Assembly (NCBI RefSeq): GCF_019915265.1 | Contig: NZ_CP082780.1 | Coordinates: 2,170,001 to 2,234,000, forward strand | Origin: Bacillus aquiflavi | GTDB lineage: Bacteria; Bacillota; Bacilli; Bacillales; Cytobacillaceae | Length of the DNA stretch: 64,000 bases | Direction: 5' to 3' | Shown here: piece after piece, positions 19,701 to 28,470 of the stretch | Layout: the number at the start of each line of letters is the position of its first letter | How positions within the stretch are numbered: position 1 is the first letter of the stretch | Notes under the pieces: generated by a model | Databases searched by the model: none | Told to the model about the DNA's origin: nothing | Seen by the model: the letters and a program-made list of their open reading frames with translations, nothing else | Translations under genes and position numbers: made by a program

Positions 19701-20578
19701 TCAGGATGCAGATTCCCCATACATTCGTTCAAATTCGTTTGGTGTAAAGTATCCCAATGTTGAATGGATCCTCTTGGAATTGTAGAAGAACTCGATGTAC
19801 TCAAACAACGATTTCTTAGCTTCCTCTCGCGTCCTATACTTCGATTGATAAACTAGCTCACGCTTAAGAATACCGTGAAAGGACTCAATACAAGCATTGT
19901 CGTAACAGTTCCCCTTGCGGCTCATGCTGCCTATCATTTTGTACTGTGTTTATAGTTTCTGATACTCGTGTGAGGCATATTGAACACCTCGGTCCGAGTG
20001 ATGAATAACGCCTTCCTCTGGACGTTGGCGCTTGTAAGCCATTTTTAATGCGGAGATTACCAATTCCTTTGTCATGGTTTTATCCATTGCCTAACCTACT
20101 ATTTTACGAGAATATAAGTCCATTACGCTCGCCAAATACAACCAGCCCTCATTGGTCGGAATATACGTGATATCCGTTACCCAAAACTGGTTGGGTTTAC
20201 TAGCTTAAAATTGCCGGTCTAGAACGTTTTCACTTACTGGATGTTGATGCTTGGAATTGGTTGTGGCCTTATATTTTTTGACTGTACAAGACTTCCATTG
20301 GTTTTTTGTCATAATGCGGGAAACCGTCCGCTCACTTACTTCTACGCCCCGTTTGTTAAGGGTTTTAGCGATCTTAACGCTGCCGTATCGTTGCTTGAAT
20401 TCTAAGTGGGTCTTTAAGACCTCTTGTGGCAATTTATCATGCTTCTTTTGTCGGTCACTTTTTGGTCGTTTTAACCATTTGAAATAACCACTTTTGGAAA
20501 CTCCCAGGACTTTGCACATCTTCTCCACTCGGGATTGGGAGCAGTGTTCTTGGATGAACTCATATTTTACCGAGGGCT
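19701..20578 (-). pseudogene. IS3-family transposase OrfB with three stop codons
   Basis: DDE integrase-type transposase. All three acidic positions can be read: Asp in VTDITYIP, Asp in HHSDRGVQY and Glu in ACIESFHG. The frame is interrupted by TAA at 20205-20207 (after DRQF), TAG at 20091-20093 (in KIVG-W-AMD, TGG to TAG) and TAA at 19950-19952 (in QKL-L-TQY, TTA to TAA). The upstream end overlaps orfA in a different frame near GCGAAAAGCC, as in programmed -1 frameshifting of this family. It cannot make active transposase. Confidence 0.87.
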
Positions 20579-20854
20579 TTTCGCGAAGTAGTGCATCGCC
20601 TTTTTTAAGATTTCATTCTCCTCCTTGAGATCACGAATTTCTTTCTGAAGGGCTCTTAATTCAGCTGCTTCTGAAGAAAATGTTTGGACAGCCTTAATTT
20701 CAGGTTTTTGAACATACTTCTTCATCCAGCCATGTAAAGTATTTGCGTTCACGCCAACTTCCCTTGCTACTTGAGCAATAGGCTTATTGTTTTCACTGAT
20801 ATACTTTACTGTTTCAATTTTAAATGCCTCGTCGAATTGCCTTCCTCTTGCCAT
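20567..20854 (-). CDS. IS3-family OrfA (helix-turn-helix protein)
   Basis: A 95-aa IS3/IS911-type OrfA. The N-terminal HTH (FDEAFKIETVKYISENNKP..QVAREVGVNANTLHGWMKKY) recognises the element ends. A leucine-zipper-like coiled coil follows (ELRALQKEIRDLKEENEILKKA). It ends HYFAKSPR at the overlap with OrfB. The frame is intact, but without OrfB it can at most act as an inhibitor or regulator. Confidence 0.88.
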   Translation of the reverse strand: MARGRQFDEAFKIETVKYISENNKPIAQVAREVGVNANTLHGWMKKYVQKPEIKAVQTFSSEAAELRALQKEIRDLKEENEILKKAMHYFAKSPR

Positions 20855-20923
20855 ACAGACACACCTCGTTATAGTTGATATATTTATTATAACAATCTGT
20901 GTCTACTATTTAGTCTAGCATCA

Positions 20924-21862
20924 CAACAGACTGTGGCACCTTACAAACGCTCAAATGACACGTTAGAGGACACAGTAATTCACCTATTTAAAAAGGGCAT
21001 TACGATGGCTGAAATTGCAAATTTAATAGAGAAAATGTATGGTCACCACTATACGCCACAAACGATTTCGAATATGACAAAGGCTGTTTCTGAAAACGTG
21101 AAAGCGTTTCAGAATCGTCCGCTGTACAATCGCTACGTGTGCGTGTATTTAGATGCGACATATATTGCCGTTCGTCGTGATACAGTTTCTAAGGAAGCTG
21201 TTTACATCGCAGTTGGCATTCGTGAAGACGGCTCAAAGGAAGTACTGGCCTACACAATCGCACCAACAGAATCGGCTTACAACTGGAAAGAGCTGTTAGA
21301 AGAGCTAAGGGAACGTGGTGTTGAAGACGTCCTATTATTCGTTTCAGACGGTTTAAAAGGCATGTCTGACGCTGTTTTTAACGTGTTCCCTAAAGCGAAA
21401 TATCAAGTGTGTCTTGTACATGTTGGGCGTAATATTGCCCATAAAGTTCGTGTAGAAGATCGCCACGAAATTTGCGAGGATTTTAAAACGATTCACCAAG
21501 CAACAGACGCAGAATTAGCTCAAACAGCACTTCAAACGTTCTGCGACAAATGGGGAAAATCGTATAAAAAAGTCACGAAAGGATTACTTGAAAACCCTTA
21601 TTTACTCACATTTTATCAGTTTCCAAAGGATATTTGGCGAAGCATTTACTCGACGAATTTAATTGAGTCGTTTAATAAACAAATCAAGAAGTATACAAAG
21701 CGTAAAGAACAGTTTCCTAATGAAGAATCGTTGGAACGTTTCTTAGTGACGCAGTTTGAGGATTACAATGAGCGTTTCGCCACACGGTGTCACATCGGTT
21801 TTAACAAGGCCCGTGCAGCACTGGAGAAATGTTTGAAGAGCTACAGGAACCCGGCAAAGTAA
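20924..21862 (+). pseudogene. IS256-family transposase fragment (N-terminus missing)
   Basis: 309 residues of a protein that is normally about 390 aa. Catalytic positions visible are the first Asp in VYLDATYIAVR, the second Asp in FVSDGLKGM, and the Glu in STNLIESFNKQIK; CHIGFNK is also recognisable. The frame is open to the upstream junction with the IS3 element (QQTVAPYKRSNDT), so there is no native start codon; GTG at 20933 only happens to begin the open frame. Truncation is explained by the neighbouring insertion. Confidence 0.88.
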
Positions 21863-21883
21863 GTCGGACGCGCCAGTGCGAAA

Positions 21884-21927
21884 TTTGGATGTGTAGGAAA
21901 GGGCTAGCCCTTTCCTACACATCCAAA
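21884..21927. repeat. Perfect 44-bp palindrome inside the IS256 remnant
   Basis: TTTGGATGTGTAGGAAAGGG-CT reads identically on the other strand, with no loop. It follows the transposase stop by about 20 bp. No T run follows on either strand, so it is not a classic terminator. Confidence 0.8.
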
Positions 21928-22079
21928 TCAAACCTTCAAAACAAGTTCACTTGAATACAGAAGTGACGTTCTACCTGAAAGGGTTAAAAAGTCATTTACA
22001 CAAAATTATTGACACTGCCTCTCCTTCTGCAATACACCATAGACTAAAAAAATAACCTATTTTAAATAAAATGCCATAG

Positions 22080-22632
22080 TTATTCATACAAATTCTCAAT
22101 CTCCGTAACCCAAAAACATTCCTCTTCCATACACTTGACGTCAATTCTTTTTAATTCTTCTTTTAACCAATTAATCACATATTCTGGTATATCATTATCA
22201 ATAAAGGCATCCTCACCATTTATCTCTATTGCCTTATCAATCATTTTTGAATACACTAATAAACATTCTGCAAATTGGTTTATAGAAGAATTAATAAATA
22301 CTTCTTTATAATTATCACTATTATTAAGAAATACTATATTTTCTTGTTTCTCAATTATACATATCGGATCGCCAGAACTAGTTGATCCCAGAAACCAATA
22401 TTTTTGAAACTCTTCTGGCATCTTAAATACATTTGTAATAGATCTTATTAAAGATTGTGACGTGGTAAACTCTAAATATGGTGGCGGAGTTTCTGGTAAA
22501 CCTCCTATAGACAAAAACTTCTTTCATCATCATCAAAAAATTTGTGCTCATTAAATCTTTGGAATTAAATTTAATTAGTGGACCATATTTGTTAACATCC
22601 CATTTATCATTAAATTCCTCTGGTAACATCAT
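22080..22632 (-). pseudogene. SUKH-like immunity gene with two frameshifts
   Basis: Joined frames give about 184 aa resembling SMI1/KNR4-type (SUKH-4-like) immunity proteins: LPEEFNDKW, then SFLSIGGLPETPPPYLEF, then KYWFLGSTSSGDPICI and a conserved acidic C-terminus. The frame is lost twice at T runs: after STNF (T6 near 22532-22537) and before LSIGG (T5 near 22513-22518), each consistent with one lost T. It lies 5 bp after the HNH-type toxin gene. The role is inferred from family and position. Confidence 0.72.
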
Positions 22633-22636
22633 CTTT

Positions 22637-24337
22637 TCACCTTCTTAAATTATTTATAAAAGTTTCTAATCTAGTTGCAATTTCATCATCTATACCAGTA
22701 ATCCCCCATTCCTTTTCTACATTATGAATACCACCATATCCAGGATGCAAACTTTTTGGTAAAGCTATAGCTTGACCACCTTCTCCTATATGATGATGCC
22801 TCATTGGTTCTTTTATATACTCCTTATACTGGGGAAAATGTTTTATAAATTGTTCATCAACAATTGGAACTCGACCTCTCTTTATCAAAGCCGTATTTTC
22901 TACACTCCAAAACTCCGGATTACTTTTAAGTAATGTGTTGAAAAACTTTTTTGCATTTCTCTCCCATCCTGCAGCATTAGTTCCTGAATTAGTTTTCCCT
23001 TTGAAGTTCATTTCAACTACAAGTCTAGGGTCAACTAAATACTCTTCATCATACTTTGTCAGGTCTCTACCTCTGTATCCCCTAACCTTATCATATTTGC
23101 CATCATTACTCCATTTAGGAACAGTAAAGGTTTCCTCCTTATTACCCGTATCCTTAGTTATCTTCTCCCTACCTTCACTCTTCACCGAAAACATTTGCGG
23201 GCGAATGTCTCCAAGCGGTTTCGTTCCCATTCCAATAATCGGCAGAGAAGAATAGCCTGTCGACAGTTGCTCTCGATAAAGTACAGGGACTTTCATCTTG
23301 CCCATTCCCGCTTTTGCTGCGTTGATCTTTTCTTGGATAAATTCCTTGCTGTATGGTTTACTGTTGTTCACTTTCGGTGATTTTCCAGGACTCTTTACGC
23401 TAGAAAGACCTTTTGCTCCTTTTAATAAGGTGCTTGGAATGAGAGACGGCAAGGCAGAACCAGTTGCATACATGATCCCTTCTTGTTCAACCGAATCGGT
23501 CACAACCTGTGCGACAGATTCCGCTGTACGAATAGGGTCTTGGATAAATTGTATCGCAGCCTGTGTGTATGTATCAATCGTTTGATCTGCCTTTTCTTTT
23601 AATTTAGGTGGTTCGATTACATCAGGAATAACACCTGATAGAATCACTACACCTGCATCTTCCACAACGGTGACCAATCCCGTCACCATCCCGACGATTC
23701 CATTTGCCAGCCCCTTGATGAGATCAGTGGCGCCTTCGGTTATATTTTCGACGACATCTCCTACTCCCTCAAAGAAGTTCGTATATTTCCCCTTCATTTT
23801 TGCGGCTCGATCATGGTACGCATCATCGACATTTTCAAATTTTTTTACTTTCATGTCGTATAGTTCCCACAGATCATCCATTTTGTTTTGAAGTTTGTTT
23901 CTAGTTGATTTAATGCTCGGTTGGATCATCAAACAAGCTTAAGATGGAAGAGGGTGTCTCGAAGCTTCGGTTTAATGCTTTCGTCACGTTTCTAGTGATG
24001 CCACTTTCTATTTGAGTGAGATTAATCCAAATATCATTACGGTCGACACGCATCATAGCGTTTCTCGCAATCGGGGAAATGTAAACGGTTGTATCTGCCA
24101 CATAATTTTCGAATAATGACAAAAGATCGTTGATTTGTGTTTCGTATTTTTCGATTTTTTCCTGGGAACGATTGATCTTTTGATCCCATGCCTCGACACT
24201 TTCCCCTGATTCGTTTGAATCGCTGTGGAAACTTAATCAAGCGAGTCTTTCATTTCTACAAGGGCATGCTTATACATATGAAGCTGTCCAATCATGTCAT
24301 CTAAAATCCCATAATTTATTTGTAAGTCACGCTTCAC
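22637..24337 (-). pseudogene. LXG polymorphic toxin with HNH-like nuclease tip, disrupted
   Basis: Type VII secretion substrate. It starts at GTG overlapping the preceding stop (GTGA), with the N-terminal LXG coiled-coil domain (LQINYGILDDMIGQLHMYKHALVEMKDSLD; later DLWELYDMKVKKFENVDDAYHDRA). Next comes a Gly/Val-rich hydrophobic stretch (LANGIVGMVTGLVTVV), then the linker shared with copy 1. The tip ends RHHHIGEGGQAIALPKSLHPGYGG, a His-rich HNH/Endo VII-like core. Lesions: TAA at 24233-24235, loss of one G near 24204 (QGES), and a frame change near 23921. From 23932 to the end the frame is open for 431 codons. Confidence 0.8.
23180..23551 (-). repeat. LXG linker direct repeat, copy 2
   Basis: Partner of 19219-19590, same length and nearly identical, offset by 3961 bp. 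It covers the pre-toxin linker that lets C-terminal tips be exchanged by recombination. Confidence 0.85.
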
Positions 24338-24645
24338 GACCGATCGCCCCCAATTGCCTCTCCAAGTTCTTCATCTACTTGTTTCATGCTTTCTAGCAAT
24401 GTTTTGCCAGCTTGATAGATTTCTTGGAGCTGTTTGATTAAATCTTGATTGACATCATTATTCATGTTATCGAGGAGGGCATCGACTTTGGCGATAAAAT
24501 CGGAATGAAAGTTTTTTAAGCGATCCCTTGTGTTCGAGCGAAAGGTTGTCGTGTAGCTTGTAAACTCATTCATCCCAGTTTGTAATTGATTTAATGTTGT
24601 TTGAAGCTCTTCGAGATGTAATTTAATTTCTTGTGTTGATCCCAT
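24334..24645 (-). CDS. Small helical LXG-partner protein
   Basis: A 103-aa, almost entirely alpha-helical, Leu/Gln/Asn-rich protein (LHLEELQTTLNQLQTGM, LIKQLQEIYQAGKTLLESM). Its stop overlaps the LXG start by four bases. In type VII LXG operons, one or two such WXG100-sized partners (YwqI/Lap type) bind the LXG domain and help secretion. The exact family is not assigned. The frame is intact; the ribosome site (GTGAGTTGAG) is weak. Confidence 0.65.
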   Translation of the reverse strand: MGSTQEIKLHLEELQTTLNQLQTGMNEFTSYTTTFRSNTRDRLKNFHSDFIAKVDALLDNMNNDVNQDLIKQLQEIYQAGKTLLESMKQVDEELGEAIGGDRS

Positions 24646-25211
24646 GAAAAACTCAACTCACTTTTTCTTTTATATTGTCTATATCAATCATAATGTTAAA
24701 TTCATCATCCATTCTCTATACATCTATTTTCCTAGTCTTTTATGTATTTTTTTTAACTAATAAATACTTAAATAGAACTTTCAACCTAAAAATGATATTA
24801 TCCGGATATATAACTTTAAACATGAGCTCCTTGTTATTTAGAAGGGGATTTGATGGGGATATTCATTGTGGATGATTATCAACATTCGAAGAAACTTCCT
24901 TAAAATATTATGCAGTCAACAAAACAAAAACGATAATCTAGTATTATTTACTCTTACATATTTCGTTACGATCCTGTTAATTTCATACGATAGTTCGTCT
25001 CTAAATTTTTTTATTATTCCGTTTTTTTTTTTTTTCAAGAAATTTAGCGATTAATTGTTTGACAACAACTTTCGTTGATTTTATAAAAAGTTTCCATTCA
25101 TCATTTAGGGATTTTGCCCTTGCTTCCTTTAAACTAGAAACTTTCTCCATTTTTCACCTCAATCCCGTAAGTGTCTTTTCACCAACAAATTATATCTTAT
25201 ACAGGACACAC
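24646..25211. other. Region between the LXG operon and the intron 3' end
   Basis: About 566 bp, very AT-rich. The right part has a small open frame with a good ribosome site (separate entry). Shorter minus-strand frames, such as one starting MFKVIYPDN after AAGGAGCTC, are too small to support. The LXG operon promoter is expected here; TATAAT near the intron border is a candidate, but no paired -35 was identified. Confidence 0.4.
25001..25150 (-). CDS. Possible small Lys-rich protein ahead of the LXG operon, maybe frameshifted
   Basis: Open frame of 49 codons behind GAGGTGAAAA. It begins MEKVSSLKEARAKSLNDEW and then has a helical KSTKVVVKQLIAKF segment and a poly-Lys stretch encoded by a 14-A run. 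One change in that run would extend it by about 36 residues in another frame (FRDELSYEINRIVTKYVR). It could be another partner of the LXG operon. No family is recognised. Confidence 0.35.
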   Translation of the reverse strand: MEKVSSLKEARAKSLNDEWKLFIKSTKVVVKQLIAKFLEKKKKRNNKKI

Positions 25212-27101
25212 ATCGAGTAGGAGGGGGTGATTAGCCCCCGACCTCTCACACCACCGACATACGGTTCCGTATACGGCGGTTCAATTAAGATGAATAACGC
25301 AAAGTTTCGTAACGAATTTGCAGACTTTTCAGCCCTTGGCTTTCCCAGTAGGAATTGTCAAGGGTTCTGTGTAATATGGGGCTTTTTGAAATGCGCCAGT
25401 ACCCTTTCCGGGTATTCCCCCACTCATATGCTTTTCCGTATGGGATGTTTAAGCGAGTGAGGTTTCTGACTCTTGTCCGAGGTTTCTTCCAATTCTTCCA
25501 TAGACACATTCTCAATCTTCGTTTAATCCAACTATCTAACAACTTGAAGATACTTGGTGTATCTGCTAGCGCAAAATAACCACACCATCCAATTAAATAT
25601 TGGTTTAATTGCTTGATTCTGTATTCCATAGAGTATGGCATCTTTCTAGAGGTAATTTCTCGTATTTTCTTCTTCATTCGTTGGAGACTTGTTTTCGCAA
25701 ATGCGAACCTTAGGTTCTTTATGAAATGTAAAGCTAAAACCCAGGAACTTTCGTTTCCATGGTCGGTCTACTGACGATTTTGTTTCATTTACTTTTAATC
25801 GTAGTTGTCCTTCAATGAATCGCTGCACACTTGCCATTGTTCGCTTTCCTGAACGTTCACTTTTTTACATAAATATTGCAGTCATCTGCATAACGAACGA
25901 ATTTATGTCCACGTTTCTCTAACTCTTTATCAAGCTCATCTAATACGATGTTTGAAAGAAGTGGACTTAAAGGTCCACCTTGAGGTGTTCCTTTATCTGT
26001 ACTCGAAACGACTCCGTTTATCATGACACCAGCTTGAAGATATTTGCGGATCAGTTTTAAGAGTGGTTTATCTTGAATTCTTTTCGCTAATGTTGCCATT
26101 AGTCGGTCATGATTGACTTTGTCAAAGAATTTTTCTAAATCCATATCTACTACCCAGCGATACCCCTCTTTTATATACCCTTTTGCTTTTCGGACAGCGT
26201 CGTGGGCGTTCCGATTTGGTCGGAATCCATAACTGTTATCCGAAAATGTTTTGTCATATTCCTTCGATAATATCTGCGATATGGCTTGTTGAATTAAACG
26301 GTCTGTCACGGTAGGGATGCCTAATAAGCGCACACCGCCGTCTGGTTTCGGGATTTCGACTCGACGTACTGGTTGCGGTTCATAGGTTCCCGTTAGAATC
26401 TGCGATTTAATGGTTGCCCAATTTTCGAGGATGTGCTGACGTAAGGTTTGTACGGGCATCATGTCTACTCCATGGCTTCCCTTATTCGCTTCTACTCGCT
26501 TTAATGCTCGTATCATGTTCTGCCGTTCCAGAATTTGATTCAACATTACCATTTCGTTCCTTCCCGTGAATAGCTTATCTTCTTTTGCCCAGTTGGACTA
26601 CACCCTCCGCAAATACCCTCGTGGGATTCACCACTACTTTCTAAGCGTGAGGTTTCTCTGTTTTCTGTGTTCATTCATCCAAACTGGAAAGCCAAGGGGG
26701 CTATTCTTTCTTAATTGTTCAGTCCTTCCAAGTTGTTCTAGACCAACTCGTACTATGACCTCTGCTGACTTCTGACAGTTCAGTTACTTGTCACCAAGTA
26801 GGTTATGAAGGGAACTTCACGTTTCTGTCAGACCTCCCCGGGTAAGCGCATCCACTTTCACACCATCTATCCGCCTCATTTACTTGATATGACCTTCGAC
26901 AGAAAGAGCTTTATTTTTGTTTGGCAAACTCACTCAATCATATCTAGCCTTGTATGAGATTCGTGTTCCTCGGATCGGTGTTTTGCCTCCAGCTTCCTTC
27001 AGATTCCATGTCACCACGGACACCCTTGCTCTTGGCTAACCTCTACTTCTGTCTTCGGGGTTCGGGACTTGCACCCTATAGTTCATGCGCATGCCGGGCA
27101 C
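25212..27101 (-). mobile_element. Group IIC-like intron
   Basis: About 1.89 kb. The 5' border is GTGCCCGGCATG, followed by a structured leader of about 550 nt with GGTGCAAGTCCC. Then comes a reverse-transcriptase/maturase frame and a domain V/VI-like end (GAACCGCCGTATACGGAACCG, then TCGGTGGTGTGAGAGG and a CCCCC/GGGGG hairpin, ending CCTACTCGAT). It is inserted a few bases after the U tract of the bkd-operon terminator, the site preference of class C introns. Borders come from conserved ends and could be off by a few bases. Confidence 0.85.
25285..26552 (-). pseudogene. Group II intron reverse transcriptase/maturase with two frameshifts
   Basis: Frame-corrected length is about 421 aa, typical of class C intron RTs. 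RT blocks seen are RRVEIPKPDGGVRLLGIPT, SYGFRPNRNAHDAV, VVDMDLEKFFDKVNH, GTPQGGPLSPLLSN and the catalytic YADD. A thumb/X domain follows (KVNETKSSVDRPWKRKFLGFSF). One extra A after YVK (near 25861-25866) and one extra T after KVRI (near 25701-25703) break the frame; removing both restores the protein. No endonuclease domain is present, again as in class C. Confidence 0.9.
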
Positions 27102-27102
27102 C

Positions 27103-27145
27103 AAAAAAAAAAACCGCCGCAAGTACTATTTGCAGCTTTTTTTTT
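27103..27145 (-). terminator. Intrinsic terminator of the bkd operon
   Basis: On the minus strand GCTGCAA and TTGCGGC pair across a 9-nt loop and are followed by a run of 11 T. It begins 3 bp after the bkdB stop codon. The group II intron begins right after the T run. Confidence 0.82.
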
Positions 27146-27147
27146 TA

Positions 27148-28407
27148 TTAATATATTGAAGTGTTTTCCGATGAAATATTTTCAATAATTTCTTTTACCC
27201 GTTTAAGGAATTGACCACAAATGAGTCCATCTAATACACGATGATCAAGAGACATACATAAATTAACGATATCTCTTACTGCAATCATCCCGTTATTCAT
27301 CACCACTGGTCGTTTGACAATTGATTCTACTTGTAAAATTGCCGCCTGTGGATAGTTTATAATCCCCATTGATTGAACTGAACCGAACGAGCCGGTATTA
27401 TTTACCGTAAATGTGCCGCCTTGCATATCTTCTGGAGTTAATTTTCCTAACCGTACTTTATTGGCTAGCTCCGATATCTCCCGAGCAATCCCTTTAATTG
27501 TTTTTTCATCTGCATCTTTTATGACAGGAACGAAAAGAGCATCTTCTGTCGCAACTGCTATTGATATATGAATATCTTTTTTCCTAATAATTTTATCGCC
27601 AGCCCACATTGAGTTAATTTGTGGAAATTCCTTAAGAGCTTGTGCAACTGCTTTTATAAAAAATGCGAAATATGTTAAATTAAAACCTTCTCTCATTTTA
27701 AACTCTTCTTTTATTGAGTTTCGATATTCAACAAGGTTTGTAGCATCAACTTCTATCATTGTCCAAGCATGAGGGGCTTCATGTTTACTGCGGGACATGT
27801 TAGCTGCAATCGCTTTACGCACTCCTGTAACTGGTATTTCTATATCACCTGAAGCTACTGGAACAGTTGTTTGTCCAGGTGTAGCTTTTGGAACTTCTAT
27901 TTGCTCCTCATTAGCTTGTTTAACAACTTCAGCTTCTTGTTTGCTTACTTCTTGAATGTTTCCAGATTCAATTATTTTTAATAAGTCTTTCCGCGTAATT
28001 CTTCCGCCTGCACCTGTTCCAGTTACTTTTGTTAAATCAATGCCGTGTTGTTGAGACAGCTTTAATACAGCTGGAGAATAACGACTTCTAGCAAAGTGAT
28101 TATGATTTGCTGTCGTTTCCTTTTCACGTTCTTCTATTTTTACTTTCGCAGTTTCTTCTATACTGCCCGCAACTTCAATAACGCAAATTGCTTCACCAAC
28201 TGGAAGTGTATCTCCCTCTTTGGCTATTAACTCCTTTATCACACCAGTATATGAAGATGGAATTTCTGCATTTACTTTATCAGTCATTACTTCTGCCAGC
28301 GGATCATATTTATTAACTTTATCCCCTACTGAAACAAGCCACTTACTAATCGTTCCCTCTGTAACACTTTCTCCTAATTGAGGCATTGTAATTTGTTTTA
28401 TCGCCAA
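27148..28407 (-). CDS. bkdB: Branched-chain 2-oxoacid dehydrogenase E2 (lipoamide acyltransferase)
   Basis: A 419-aa core enzyme of the branched-chain ketoacid dehydrogenase complex that transfers the acyl group to CoA. The N-terminal lipoyl domain has Lys44 in EVMTDKVNAE. The peripheral subunit-binding domain is about residues 109-145 (RYSPAVLKLSQQHGIDLTKV..GRITRKDLL). The C-terminal catalytic domain has DHRVLDG (His389, Asp393). Last gene of the operon, intact. Confidence 0.95.
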   Translation of the reverse strand: MAIKQITMPQLGESVTEGTISKWLVSVGDKVNKYDPLAEVMTDKVNAEIPSSYTGVIKELIAKEGDTLPVGEAICVIEVAGSIEETAKVKIEEREKETTANHNHFARSRYSPAVLKLSQQHGIDLTKVTGTGAGGRITRKDLLKIIESGNIQEVSKQEAEVVKQANEEQIEVPKATPGQTTVPVASGDIEIPVTGVRKAIAANMSRSKHEAPHAWTMIEVDATNLVEYRNSIKEEFKMREGFNLTYFAFFIKAVAQALKEFPQINSMWAGDKIIRKKDIHISIAVATEDALFVPVIKDADEKTIKGIAREISELANKVRLGKLTPEDMQGGTFTVNNTGSFGSVQSMGIINYPQAAILQVESIVKRPVVMNNGMIAVRDIVNLCMSLDHRVLDGLICGQFLKRVKEIIENISSENTSIY

Positions 28408-28470
28408 AACGAGTAAACCTCCTTATTCATTCACGTAAAAATCTATTAGCAAATACCGAACTAATTTCGG

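Larger units (their letters stand above)
19589..20923 (-). mobile_element. IS3-family (IS150-like) insertion sequence, inactivated
   Basis: About 1.33 kb with orfA and a broken orfB. The ends share the inverted sequence GTAGACACAGATT (19607-19619 and complement at 20894-20906). Weaker similarity runs outward to TGAT at both ends, which I take as the borders. The left border cuts an LXG gene and the right border cuts an IS256-family transposase gene, so no target duplication is visible and a rearrangement is likely. An internal hairpin follows orfB. Confidence 0.82.
20924..22021 (+). mobile_element. IS256-family element, 5' truncated
   Basis: The right end is recognisable: TTTACACAAAATTATTGACACTGCC reads as an IS256-type inverted-repeat end (complement GGCAGTGTCAATAATTTTGTG). 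The left end and the first third of the transposase gene are missing, replaced by the IS3-family element. A perfect 44-bp palindrome sits between the transposase stop and the right end. The remainder cannot transpose on its own. Confidence 0.78.

Noticed and set aside
24037-24240. Arg/Lys-rich minus-strand frame (MIKFPQRFKRIRGKC...)
   Set aside because: It is the wrong frame of the LXG N-terminal region after a one-base deletion; the alternative frame gives the expected coiled-coil sequence.
24675-24875. Hydrophobic plus-strand frame near the LXG operon
   Set aside because: No ribosome site; the hydrophobic composition comes from AT-rich antisense DNA.
26566-27151. Several plus-strand frames opposite the intron leader
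   Set aside because: They fall in the structured 5' RNA domains of the group II intron and have no start signals.
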